From assembly GCA_949357655.1 (NCBI GenBank), contig CASHTG010000017.1:1054001-1118000 (forward strand): 64,000 bases of DNA. The letters are read 5' to 3'. Each line of letters opens with the position of its first letter. The stretch's first letter is position 1. A program made the translations under genes and the position numbers. Source of the stretch: Parascedosporium putredinis. Its lineage: Eukaryota; Ascomycota; Sordariomycetes; Microascales; Microascaceae. Below are positions 1-12,677 of the stretch, piece by piece. The notes under the pieces are model-generated. The model was not told the DNA's origin. It did not search any database and saw only the letters and a program-made list of their open reading frames with translations.

Positions 1-3000
1 ATGTCACACAAGCCTCTGGGTGCAGCTCCGTAGCTGTCAAGAACTTGAGGGGGAAAAGCAAGATTTCCCCGCTCGGCGGTTACTTGACACCGTGTGTTGG
101 CTTCTAGATGTGGCGACTAATAATAACACCTCTAGACTGTTGACTGTGTCGAAGTGATCTTCGCGAACGCACAAGGTGTGTGACGCGTTTTCGCGAGAAG
201 ATCCAACCCGATTCGCCTTCCTTGGGGAAAAAAGCAAAGATAGAAAAGGGCGGAAGGCATATTTGAAAAGCAGTGACAAAAATTCCTCACTAAACGTGCT
301 TCTCAAACAGCCTGTGACTTTGGGGGAGGGAGCCCGTTCACTTGCTGAGAAGTTGTTATAGAACAGACGTTGAAGCTTCATGGCAAGGGTTTTCGCTGAA
401 GGGTAGTCAGCGAGTAGCACTTCAAATCGCATACCACTAATCAAAGGCGAGCAGTTCATCCCTTCAATAGAATCTACATGTATTCCCGCCGTAAGTTTTG
501 GGAGGTTCGTAGAATGGAGGTTCACATTAAGGTTGCTCTTCCGTTTGTCGTGACGTGATATTCCAACACATCCAAGGGGATGAAACACCACCACATGATG
601 GAGGTTGCGCCACACTCTGGAGGTACATACTTCGTAGCTGGGTTAGCTTTCCTTTGATCGGCGACCTAGGACCAAGTCGGCTGGATTGATGCTCCTGCAG
701 AAAGCCCACTGTAGCACAATGCAGAGAAGCGATATCCTCGCCCCAGCCGATCGAGAGACTGTCGGGGAGCGATGCCTCGAGACGCAGTGCCGAAGAAGTG
801 GGCTTACACATGATGATGCTTCCTCTTTCCTTTGTTTGCGCTTGGCCCATTTATCTGAGGGTGTTTACTGGTCTGCAGCCCTTCAACTCGGGCGATCGGA
901 CAATCAAGTGAGCTGAAAAGAAAAGCGCGACGGAGTGGCTTTAGGGCATCTGGTTGGTCAAGGACGGAAATAAGAATCCAAGTCACTGCATAAGGCCCTC
1001 CGGCCTTGGGCCAGCCAGCCCAAGCGAGAACTGAAGCACGACCGAGGGTGGGGGGGAGCGCACAGGCTTCAAAACTCCAGCCCAAACTTGATGGGTACGA
1101 GGCGAGACGACATCAAGTCATCGCGAGATGCATCGAACCAAGCTGGGTGACCTTTGTTCTTTCTTTGCTTGACATGAGCCACCCGGATTGTTTAAAAATT
1201 GCAAAGAGAACTTGGCCTGGTCCTCTCACAGCTGCAACCAAGCCAAAGGGCGATGGGACGGGGGTTATGGAGGGAGAGCTCGATCTAGTGTATCCGAATG
1301 CGACAGGTAGGCCTCCCGCCCGCCTAGTGATCAACACTGCTTGGAGATCAACAAGCTGGTTATGCACCGAATCAAGAGAAGTGGGGATTCTCATTGGTAG
1401 TGGTGCTCAGTGAGTTGAGGGCAAACCCCCACTTACTCGCCAGCCAACTGTAAATCGAAGTTGGCCGCCCCCGGTGCACGCGGGAAGCTTTTCTGTTCCT
1501 GGGGACGAAGGGGACCCAAACGGAAGAGGCTGTTACCAAGTTCCCCTCGCTCGGGCTCGGTAGTATCTTGTACTTCGTCGATAAACGCCGCGGCGCAGAA
1601 ACACACCACGTGCTCAAGCAAAGTCACAGCATTAGCCCGTTGCCGCAAGCCCTCTCTTTTCCCTTCCTCCTTTTCCCTTTGTTTTTTTCTCTTCAAAACC
1701 TGAGCTAGTGAGGTTTTTTGTTATGAGTATCAGGGCCCGTGTTGTCGGGGACACAGAGCTGGCCAACGCCGGTGTGCTAGACGGTGGGTGGCGCAGTGCT
1801 ACAGAGCACAAGCTGGTAGATCCCGGACAGTTATCTCCAACCTCTCCGAGGATGTTCGAACGATTTGAGCGAGAATCCGCCCCAGGGAAAATTAATGTCC
1901 CGGAGGAAATCTTTGAAATGTTGTTAGCCCTCAGGCTCCTGCCACCTTGTGGTCACGTCACACCAGACAGCTTATTACCGAACGACGGCGCGCCCGCTTG
2001 GGATATAACTTTGAGGCTTCCATTATGCTTGCTATTTCGGGGTCTCGAGAGTCACGCGTCGTGCTGTCGGTAAAATACAGTACCGTCCAAGTCCACGAGC
2101 ATTTCACGACTTGAGTCAAACGTTGCAAAATAGCACGTTGCGAGCCCTCAATTTCTCGTGGGCGATGACGTGATGAGGTGGGCGAAGTACACTGGCGTCT
2201 GTCCCTTAGCGGCCCCTCTGAAATGGGCACTAGCTCCTCGCTAGCCAATTCGTTGATGGGGAGCTTAGCCCTGAAGAGTAACGATAGCCCCGATTTTTGG
2301 GACTGTTCCTGTGATTTGCGGGAACGGTCGACGGCTCGTCTCGCCAGCTCTCGGTCCGGGGCCGCTCATACGCTACTCCTCTAAACAACCTCACTAAACC
2401 CTCTCGGTGCCTATCATTCCCTGAGTAATGAACTCCATGTCGCATGTGAAAGGCTCGATAAGCCAAGCACCAGAGATGGCAGCCCAAGGAGGCCAGCGCG
2501 TGACACGGATCTACAAGTCAACGGTTTTTCGCCATCACTGTGAACCCCACCACATACCACCTCACAACTTTCTCACTGCCGGCTATCCTGCCTTGTTCCC
2601 GCTTCATTCCATGCTCGCTTCGTCCGACCAGAAAAGTAGATGAGCAAAATCAATCCGCCAGGATACAAATCGGCCTTCTTTGTCGGTACATGTACTACGC
2701 TGTCGGGCTCTCATGCTTCTTTGTACCTCTCTTTTAATGTAATCTTCGGGCAACATTACGAATTTTTCTTATCGCCTACCTCTTCATTGATTGAGGAGGC
2801 CCCCGCTTTCGGCTCACCTCAGGCAATGTCCACTTGCTCTTGTGAGAATAGAGCTTCACCTACAAAGGAACCATCCGCAAGCAGGGAGCCGGCTGTTCCG
2901 GCAATCCGAACCATATGTCCGCAGCGATTAAGTGATTCTTCAATGACCAGCTATGTATCAAATACGAGGCGTCGAAATAGAAATTCAGATACTTTCCTTT

Positions 3001-3165
3001 GCATTACTATTTTTCGAGGCTGCTCGGCTTTACAAGTAGGGTCATTGAATTTAATACTTGCATTGTTAATTGTCTTGATGCTAAATATTCTCCGAGCACC
3101 CACCCATCCCCCATTTGCGGTAAAACCGCCATATCACCGTTCTCGATATGTAGACATTTGGCTTC

Positions 3166-3255
3166 TGCCCCCTCTGTTTCTTTTTTCCTCTTTTCTTTTT
3201 TTTTTTTTTTCTTTCTTCCCTTTCCTTCTCTCTGTTCTCTCTCTCTGCCCTTTTT
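3166..3255 (+). repeat. Polypyrimidine tract
   Basis: About 90 bases of almost pure C/T on the + strand, including a run of more than fifteen T and a CT-dinucleotide stretch. Such tracts are common in fungal promoters and 5' leaders. No supported coding region follows it. The long open frame crossing it (2640-3674) is best explained by the absence of stop codons in pyrimidine DNA. Confidence 0.8.
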
Positions 3256-6200
3256 ATGTTTCACTGTTTCAACCTTATCCTCCTCTCAATTTTCTTCTTT
3301 CCTTGTGTTTTCGGAAAGGAAGGGGAAAGGGGGAGGGGTTCGCCTCACCAGGGAGGACGGTCTCGGCCACACACCCAAGTATGGGCAAACGGACTCGCTT
3401 CGAGAAATCCAAGAATCCATGGATCCGTGGATCGGTTGATTTTCGAGAGCAAACAATGAAAGTGAGGGCACCATGCTGTCGGGACCATGACAGCACAGGG
3501 ATGATGCGCCACTCAAGTCCAAACATCAGGAACGTTGGTCTCAATTTGCTGGTCGGGGATGGCCCCCACCTAGGCTCTGGGCTTCTGAGAACGGCCGCGA
3601 ATAAGATTACGAGCGCATGGGTCTGTGGGCGGACGGTGAGGTCCCCTCCCGTCATAATAGTATCGGCGCGCTGAGTATTATAGGGTCTTATTCCCACCCT
3701 CACCGCCGAAGATGTTGATCGTCAAGGAGTGGACGCTCGTTCCTTGCCTTCTTTGCATCCTTTTCGCCCACCATCCTCCCCTTTGATGATAGACCATTAC
3801 CGTTTCCTTCTCGTGATGTGACCTTGGGTTTGAAGACTAATGCATTACCCCGAAAAGGGCATCATGCTATTAGTCCTACCCTATACAAGCTGAACTCAAG
3901 TTGTAAGCGAGAGGAAGGCCTGTCCATCCTTCCAACATCTCACCACAGGAGAGAATCCGATGCTTGGGATATCATTACACATGTATAGACGGATTCCAAG
4001 GATGAAAACATGTTTGACGAGCGCTCAAACGATGGTCCGCGTTCCCCGTCTTTAGAGCTCGGGGCGCACACGCAGCCCGCACTGGTACCAATAATATATG
4101 CCATGGATCCTCTTGTTATGAAGCCGACAGCCGGGGCTGCATCAGCGCGGGGGTTAGTGACGCTAACGAATTGTGCGGAGAAAGATCTGAGCTTCTCGCC
4201 TGCCCCACCCGTTACCCGTTTGTCTCCTTAGCCTTCTTTATCTCGTTTTACGTCTCTTGTTGACCGTGCGAAGGATGGCGACCGCAATGCAGGAAGGTTG
4301 TGTTGTAATAAGCCATCCGCTGGATGGGCTTCGAAAAGTGATTGCTGCATTGCGCATTCAATCGCGGGGTTGGCTAGGGGTTATATTATGCTTCTCCACG
4401 TTTGCCGTTGGTTCCCATCGTGTTAACATTAGTACACTCGGGTAGAGACGTTGGTGCACCCATCGGATTAACACACGATAGCTCCAGGAGAGGGCAGTTC
4501 ACTGTAATACCGGCTCTTTGGGGAAGTTTGCTGTGTCAGCAACGCGCCCTGGGAACAGCTCTCTCTCCCCACATCCGCCTCCGCCTGGGTCGTGCTGAAT
4601 TACCAAAAGGAGCGTCGTTCGCGCCCGATTTTCTCTTGTTGGCATGGCGGCAAAGGCGTTGATGACGCCTATTACTACTTGTTCAGGGGCTAGGCGGCTT
4701 TGCGGTCTCAGCTGCGATGATGCCCCTGGGTGGGATACATTTTCGGGTTCCCATTTGTCGAGGGCGAGGCTCCTTCCTGAGTCGGTAAAAGCCTTGGCAT
4801 GGACAAGATGGAGTCCCTGTGCTTGCGGTCCGGAAGGCGCCATGGCGTAGTGTCCCAGGATCGGATGCCATTTCCGGAGTTGGGTTGTTCGAATGAAGCG
4901 AGGCCATTGAGTGAGCTACGCTCTTCGGAGAGAGGCTACCATGTGGAGTGATTGCCAAACTGCTGGACCGTACCTCGGTACACTAGTAACATATTACTTG
5001 TAGAGCTTTGTCTTTGGAATTTGAAGTCTTTCTGTTGAGATAGAGAGCGCTGCTCTGAAACGGGCACATGGTTCGCGACAGGGCTCCCTCCTAGATGGCC
5101 CCATTCGCAGGTCCCAGTTTGACAATGAGCGACTCGCTCAGTTGTGATACCTCTTCGCCTCTTATTTACTTTTTCCCCCTTCGCCTTCCTCTTTTCATCC
5201 TCTTATGCTAATAGTTAGCCGTGTCCTCCAGAAAGTCAAAGGCCTCCCAGCGACCTTACTCCCGTCTCGGTCTAAAGTGGAGTGGCGTGTCAAGTGAACG
5301 AACCCCGGGCTCGTCGGCCTTGTTGGTACCGTCGCTTTGGGATGCGCCTCATCGATGAGGTGAAGGCGAAAGCGGCCGAAGTGAACCCTTGTCTGGCCCC
5401 CTTTCATTCCCCTTTTCAGCATGGAATTAATTCTGGGAGGCATCATGAAAATGCCTTCATCCTCTGTTATGCGGTAATGGAGAGAATCGCAGATACGACG
5501 AGGAAACTCTATGACTTGCTCCCTACCTTGGGACACCCTTCAAGAGGTGTGAGTGGGGTGGAGCATGGGGAAGCACATCTCAGCTAATGTGACAATTCAG
5601 GGTTGCACCCTGGCCAAAAGCGGTTTTACAAGGCGGGATGGGAGGCGAGGTTACATCCAGAGATATCTGACTGAGGGAAGAAGGGGTGAGGGCCGAAAAG
5701 AGCTCCCCTCCTCCCTCAAAATTTCAAACTCCAAAAGGCTGAGCCAAAAATGGAATAGAAAAAGAAAAGGAGCGCCCCTTGTAATATGTTGAGCCTCGCG
5801 TTCTCCGTCAAGGATAACATGGCTATTAGGCGAAGCTCTCATTCAAGCTCTCATTCAGAGGACGACGGTTCATGGTACTCAGAGGGCAGCCGGCCGGAAG
5901 AACATCAATTGATCCGCCCCCACGCACGCACGTACCATCTCATCCACGGAGCGGGCGGAAGCCTGAGGGACGGGCCTTGCAACCTTCCTCACCATCCCAT
6001 GCCTGACGATATTATGGAAGATTCTTCGGTGCACCTTTCCTGCGTCTCTCGGTTAGAGGGTGGCATTAACTCCTTTCGCTTCCTCACTCGGGAACAGATA
6101 AGACCACGATGGCCATTGTAATAAGATGATTCATCCTGATCCCACCCCCGCGTTTCCCCATCCGCGTTCTATGGGTAGCGTAAGATGATCTAACAGTTAA

Positions 6201-6360
6201 CGGCTGTTTCCGTTGGAGGGCATGCGTTTAGTGGCCGAGAGCATCAAATTAGAGCCGTAAAAAGGGAATCCTCTAGAGAAGAAAAAAAAACACCTACTAT
6301 GATTGATGAATGGATGCGAGAGCCCCTCAGGGTACGGGGATGGTCGTCTGCTTTGGAAGG

Positions 6361-6420
6361 CCCCTCTTTGTTTTCTCTTTGTTTTTCTTTCTCTCTCTAT
6401 CTCTCTCTCTGTATTTGTTG
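6361..6420 (+). repeat. CT-rich simple sequence
   Basis: Sixty bases of T/C-rich sequence with a (CT)n core. A second T-run lies at about 6655-6687. Neither is next to a supported gene. Confidence 0.75.
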
Positions 6421-8450
6421 TAGAAGCGTACTCCCCTCTCCCCTCTGCATATTGCTAAGTTTCTGCGGGAAGGAAGGAGATCAATGTGAGATGGATCTGC
6501 CGAAGTGTACACTGCGGCACTCTCGATCTCCACCTCCACTGCCTGAGTGGTCCCTTGGTTTCTTGCATGATTTCGCTTCCGTGGGCGGCTTCACCCAGTT
6601 CCCCGTCCGATGTCTCGCCGCAATCTGTGGGTCCCGATTGATGAAAGGTAGTCTGTTTTTTTCTTTTCCCTTTTTTTTTTTTTTTTTCTTCCTCTCGGTC
6701 TTGTGGGTTTTCCCGTGTGTGTGCGTGCCATGGTGGGGGTGATACGGAACTCTGGACAAATGTACTTCGGGTAAGTGTGTGTCTGCTTATTGAAGAGCTT
6801 GAACCATCTCCGTTCGCCTCGGCAGAAGGAATGCAAAGAGCAGGGCATAATAATAACACGAAACCATTGATGATATGATGGCAGCTCCCGCAGCTCCAGT
6901 GTTACAATATCTTGGAGCGACGGCGGTATTGCTTAGAGCCTGGCAGATCTCGTAGCCCATCAAGACAATTCAATAATACAAGTACCTCCGGCTCCTACTC
7001 TAGCCTCCTTGCTGGGTTGGCGTTTTCCGTTTCAGGCGGTGGAACTTGGCCCTGTCTACACTAGCCAGGGCAGCGTGCTACATCATTGATGGCGGGAACG
7101 ACAACTTAGGGGTTTGAACTCGCCAGTCGGCGGAATGCTGGAAACTGAACCAGTCCGACTCCCTCGATGCGCAAAGGCGACTAATTTGGCTCGAGGGCTG
7201 TCGTCCGACTATCCTTTGCGGGCAACCGCTGCCTTCAATGAGAGATGAAGTTGGTAATCTCCCTCCAAGCCATACCTGAGCACCCTCGACACTAAAGCTA
7301 AAGGGGGTGCTTGTGCAAGCTGTGCCTCCAAAGACGAGGCCTTTCTGGCGGAGGAAGGGGTGATGGAATCCACTGTGAGAGCCGCTATTGATATGTGGCC
7401 GCCCCCTCTTCTCCGTCCCACTTTCTTCCCGTGCCCAGAACGGGAGTAGTCTGAATGCAGGACCCCCATACAACACTAACTGGCCCAGCTGTATTCATCC
7501 GCTCCCTGGGATGGATTCCTTCACCACAACTCTACTGATAGCGCCTGCGCCCTCGTCATCCCCAACTTGTCGCCAAACCAAGCTCAAGCGCTTGCGGGCG
7601 GAGGTAGCTCCAACCTGGCCTTGCACTCAACGGCCTGGTGAGTGGCCAGTTACGGCCTTCAACTCTTATGCAATGTTCGACCAATTGATACATCTTCAGA
7701 CTGGACCGACGAGGGTCCATGTCGCTCTGCGGGTCTAGAGGTATCGTTGCTCCTGGTATTGGTCCCACCCTCCTATCACCATCCAGTGAGCGATGAATCC
7801 GTTGGACTGATCCTGGAAGCTCACCCCGGGCTACTGGCTCCCTCGTACTAGTACTCAAAACGACCAAGGGCTGTCCCCCCTTGCCCCCGCTGCCCGCCCA
7901 CCTCCACCCCTTTTTGTCCCTTCTTTTCTTTTCTTTTTTCCTTTTCACTTTCCTTGCGGGTGCACGCGCTCCACTGGAATCGGAAGGCTTCTCGGTCGCG
8001 CGTCATATGGCGCAAAGGGCTGGGCTGGCGTCCTTGCATATTTTCACGAAGCTGGATAGTGCAGGTGAGAACAGGTCAACCAGCCAACGGGAGAGGTGTA
8101 TCCTCGCACCTCCTCCTCTCAAGGTGTCCATTGTATCAAGTTTTGCTGTCTTCTCCCGCTCCCTTCCCCGCTGCACCACCCCGCTGCCAGCCAAATGTGC
8201 TGCTCTGAACCAGACCATCTCCACCACTCACCGGAAACTGCTTTTCCGTGTATTTGTACTTGAAGAATCGAGTGGCTTCGGGGTTTCCCTTTACCGTGCT
8301 ATCTTGCTCGACTTTTCCCTGTGCTCCTCGCCGCTGTGCCCGCCTCTTGTACTCCCAACGCGAGAATTCTTTCTTGGCCGCTTCATTAATATTTTCTCCA
8401 GCTGGGAATAATCTTGTCCCTCTCCGCTCCACAGACGAACCTGGTCCCCC

Positions 8451-10291
8451 ACAACTAGTGAAGAGCCCTGAAAACACACCAAAAACGGTTTACTCTGTTT
8501 AGGAAGTGGGTACCCTGGAGAGCTTCCTCCTTGGACCTCCCTTGCACTCCTCGCCTTGCACCACCCTGCACCACTTGCGCCTTCCGCCGCCGTTGTTCTT
8601 GGTTTTTCTCCTCTTTCCAATTTTTCCTTTTTCTTATTCCGCACGGGTCCTTTTCTCAACTTTCGTTATTCTTACGCTGATTGCCACACGCCCGTCCAGG
8701 GTACTGCCCCTGGAAAAGCCGACCCCCTTCTCCCCTGTTGTCCACACCAGTGACGCCGCAGCGCTCATCATTTCTGCAGAGCGAGCCTCCTCGGCCACTC
8801 ATCGACGCACAATACCTCGTGTGTTTTTGCGCTGACCGACTCGGAGGTGTCGAGCCATCGCTTTAAAGGGCCTGAGGTCGCACTCTGTCCCAATTGCTGA
8901 ACCCCGCCTCCCCGAAGCTCCTTCACAATCCCCTAAGAGAGGTATAATGTACCCCGTCACGGTCTGATTAAGAGAGTACTTGCCGCCATCGACGGTCCTT
9001 GCTTTCTTATCCAACACCCTTTTACAATCTCTCGCCTCAGCTCTCACCAGCTCAAGAACTGACCCTCTCCGTCATCACCCTCCCACGGAGTCTTGTCGCC
9101 TTTCGCTAGGACCTAACTTAGGCCAGGTACCAGGTCCCTCCCCTAGTCCGGGTATCAAAACTTCAAGTAGAGTTCGGCATCCTCGTCCAGTCTGTTTGCG
9201 TTCGCGACTCTAGAACAAACCGCACCCCTTTACAACCAGGCCAGCCTTCTCTTCTTTTCGGCAAGAGGTTAAAAGGTAGATCGCGCCATTTTTTAAACTC
9301 CTCGCTTTGCTCGGCGCAACCGCTTCCTACGCTTTTGTTCCACCCAGACATCTTCCTAAATCGCCCGTTCCTTGCCATCCGCGGCCTGGCCCCTACCGAA
9401 CGTGTCCCGGTTCTTGTCTTTGGCTCAGTACCTAGAGTATCTATTGCCGTGGTCTTGTCGCTCTCGTTATTTGAAGGTCTTGTCATTCCAAGACACTGGT
9501 AGACAGCTCGCCTGTGGATTATTGCAATCGCGCTGAGAATACCCGATGTCTCGAGTGGCTAGTTGAAGCGACAGAACCGAGACTTGAGTTGCAACCTTGA
9601 TCGTCTCTCGTTGAAGGAGATAGGGCTTGGTGTATTCTTGCCCACAACGGGTTGGATTCCTTCTCACGAGTATTCGGCAGTGTTCGTGCCAGTTGCGCAT
9701 CGACGTCCTAGGCACCGCTTTCTCCGTCTTATTGCAGCCGGCCGGTGACGCCCGATTATCTCGCCAAGGTCGCAAGCCAGAGGACTTGTGCATCTAGGAA
9801 ACGTCTGCACCGCGCCATTGCTTGTATAAGTTATTTACCAATCCATCCTTGCGCGGGTATCCGTGAAATCCTGCGAACCCAGGAATCGAAGCAGACTTTC
9901 GAAGCAGAATACGGGGCCATTAACAATCCGAGCCGAGCGCCGCATTCGTGAGTTGCAGGAAGGCATTAGTCTCATTCACACACGAGCCCTCTCCACCGGC
10001 CTGCACGAACACGGGCAGTGGCCGTTTCCCAACGCACACACAGACAACTCTTAATTCTACCCTCGCACAGGCCGTGTATATACCTTCCGATACCCCGCCG
10101 CCGCAACACCCGAACCTTCACAGCATGTGCTAACCTGACCTGCCTCTGAAAGTCTTGGTCAGTTTGATCTCTGGGGGAGCTCTACTACCCACCGCTCTCA
10201 GCCTTTGCCTTGCCTGCGCCATCTGTGCCGGCTTGGTAACCTCATTACCGCTCTCTGGGCTTCTCCTCCTTCACTCTTCCATACACGAAGG

Positions 10292-10334
<43 letters not shown>

Positions 10335-10536
10335 CACCCGACCTGGCTCTTTCCTCCAAGGACTTGAGAGTCTAAACAATCTCCAAAACAGAGTGCGCAT
10401 CCCGCCCATACTCTCTAAGTTTCTAATCCCAGCGTCTCTTTCCGCCCGGGTAGTTGGCCTCATCATCAGTTAGAAAGAGAGTGCGTCCAGCTTCTCTAAC
10501 TCCTAGCGGAATGTCGCGTGCATTCACACCCCTACT
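8451..10536. other. Upstream region of the DUF2841 gene, pyrimidine-rich
   Basis: About 2 kb with strong C/T bias on the + strand, many CCTCC/CTTCC clusters and no convincing coding frame. It directly precedes the DUF2841 gene and may contain its promoter and a long 5' leader; several short ATG frames would be upstream ORFs if transcribed. The bias and position are seen; the promoter or leader role is inference. Confidence 0.4.
10292..10333. repeat. (CA)n microsatellite
   Basis: About 40 bases of CA repeat with one CATA interruption near its left end, roughly 200 bases upstream of the DUF2841 start codon. A likely length-polymorphic site. Confidence 0.95.
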
Positions 10537-12677
10537 ATGGGGCGAGAATGGTCTAGAGACCAATATCACAGGCAGCCCATCTCTTGGCAGCGTGAAGCGT
10601 TTCCAAGCGAACAGCACCATGACGACAACCGTTACCCCGAAGCCCATGAAGTTCGCCGGCCACCTATTGTTCGTTCACCTTGCCCCCTTTCCCAATACTC
10701 TACACAGAACCACTGTCCAATCCGGAGAAAACTAATACGTTCTCGCACAGGAAATTGCCAAAGCGCTGCGTGACAACTGCAACATACCGGTAAAAGCCTA
10801 TTTCGTCGCCGCTATCCTTGACGATGGCAACCCAGCCACATTCTTGGGGCCGGGTACTCTTTACCGTCCCAGATTAGCCAGTTCTTCGATATGGAAGCCT
10901 TCAGGAGTTTCTCCCAACAAGCCGCAACAGGAGGTCCGTTTTTGCCCACCCAGAGAGAGAGGGAAACTCTCTATACTTGGAGTTGTCCGATGGAGTGCTA
11001 ACATTCTTGTCACTTTAGTGTCCGCACCTGGCTACGACGATGCGGAATATCCCGGTGATGGATTACGATCTGGATTTGGGCGAGACCTCGCGAGCCGCAG
11101 AATGAACGAGAGACGGAGAGCCTCAGCCCTAGAGGCGATGGACAGTGACTTGACATATAAAACGCGTAAGCGGCCCCGGAGCCATTCGTCTCGGCAGCTC
11201 CTCCACGAGGATCGGGACCCGCCGGTAGCCATTAGCGCGACAAAAGCCTATCCGCATTGGTGATTCAAACGCGGTCTGGAATTTTTACCAGCAACGTTTT
11301 AGGAATTGCCAGCAAACTGCATGCAAGCTTATCGCCAAAGCATGGGTCAAGGCTGTAGAGCCGAAAAAGCAGTCTCACCACCCATATACCGGCAAGGACG
11401 AAAAGGCACCGGATTGGTGGCCGAAGCCATGGGGCACAATGAAGGATGAGCGAGTTCGTCACAAAGAACCCGACCACCTCTATAAGAAAGGTTTGTTCAC
11501 ACTCTTGCTGGGCTGGTACGACGCCCATGAGCGCAAAAGGCTAACTAAGACGTGAATTGGCAGAGCGTGTGCACCTTCTTGCCCATATTCTACGATTAAT
11601 CGTGGATCCTAGCCATAAGCAGCACCCGGATGTGCAGAAATCGTGTCTGAATGTCAAGAAACTTGAGGAGGTTACCGCAGAGGCGCTTTCAAGCTTCTTC
11701 TCCGATCCGGAAAATCCTGGCAATAATAAGAAGCGGCCATACTTGACCGAGATCTTCAAGGTTGCCCGTTTTGAAGAACGATATAGGAATGGCGAAATTG
11801 GTGAGTGGAGGGCGACGGCCCAAGTTCCAACAGGTCTATATGATCCATTCTCTAACGTTTACTGCTTGTACTTTTTCTATCAACAATAGATGGCGATACA
11901 GAAGTCTTCGTCATGGCTGACGACAAAATCCCCGAGTATTACCAACCGGAGGCAGACAATTCCGTCAAAGGGCGGGAGAAGCAGGAAGAGCAGGATGCGG
12001 TGGCAGGTCATCGTGGTCTCACCCCGTCCAAGGCTGTAGCTCCACTTGCGATGATATCGACAAGCAGTGCTGGGGCGAGCAATGCCGGAAACGGCATGAC
12101 GGGCCCACCATTTTTGTCGGAACTCCCGGTGCGCGGAGGCTCCCATTTGGGTGCGCAGCTAGTTCAATCGGACATGGGCACGGAACAGCAGGCCACATAT
12201 GTCGAGAGCGGTGCCATTAGCGGGGTCACGAATCCGACAATCCACCATAGTGCTGCAAGCTTACCAATGTCGGAGATATTAACAAGTCCTCACGACACGA
12301 CTGACCGACGCCACTCGCTTGTCTTCAACTCGTCGGCGGACTTTTCGACCCAGGGCGGCACAGCCATGTACCCTCAACAATGGCAACCGGCATCGACCGC
12401 ACCAGCGACTTCACCACTGTATGCCTCCTTTGCACACCAACAAACTCCAACGGCCCAATCTAGCTACGGAGCCCAGCCAAGCCTAAATCTTCAACACAGC
12501 CAACAGCCATATCTCCCCCATTACGATGGGCTTCAGCGGACGCCATCTTTTGACCCGCACCAAGGACACCTCTTCCGATCAAATGCCGTCGCGCAGCCAA
12601 GTGTTGGTCACACGCAAGGATATCCAAATTATCTGTCCTCGGATAATAGGGGCTTCCCGGTTCCAACATCAAGCTAG
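10537..12677 (+). CDS. DUF2841 / YDR124W-like protein, five exons
   Basis: The family (YDR124W-like helical bundle, also in the Aspergillus fumigatus hrmA-associated cluster protein) has no settled biochemical role. Exons: 10537-10650, 10751-10933, 11019-11490, 11564-11800 and 11890-12677, all GT-AG, giving about 597 residues. The conserved core runs from roughly residue 160 to 340 and shows QQTACKLIAKAWVKAVEP, APDWWPKPWG, VRHKEPDHLYKKERVHLL and KKRPYLTEIFKVARFEERY. The last 240 residues are a disordered Gln/Ser/Pro/His-rich tail. The first ATG after an in-frame stop at 10471 was taken as start. Two frame breaks are needed: one missing base near 10841-10853 and one extra A at 11242-11245. The identification rests on the core, which is intact. 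A nuclear role is only a guess from the tail composition. Confidence 0.8.

Larger units (their letters stand above)
1..8450. other. Gene-poor left flank, no supported gene
   Basis: I see no conserved protein in this stretch on either strand. The open frames present are short, low in complexity or run through pyrimidine tracts, and none shows a recognisable domain, a plausible start context and introns together. It holds several pyrimidine-rich blocks (listed separately). Because the sequence has many single-base frame errors elsewhere, a rapidly evolving gene broken into pieces cannot be excluded here. Confidence 0.5.

Noticed and set aside
2640..3674. A 344-residue open frame on the + strand
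   Set aside because: It crosses a polypyrimidine tract that cannot contain stop codons. The translation is a patchwork of Phe/Leu/Ser runs and unrelated sequence with no domain, and it shows no intron or start context.
7078..7150. A tRNA-like box B (GAGTTCAAACCC on the - strand)
   Set aside because: The flanking bases do not form a T stem, and no box A lies at the right distance.
1..10536. A decayed transposon or RIP-mutated block
   Set aside because: No terminal repeats, no reverse transcriptase or transposase remnants and no strong AT/TpA bias were visible by eye. A dinucleotide calculation would be needed to exclude it fully.
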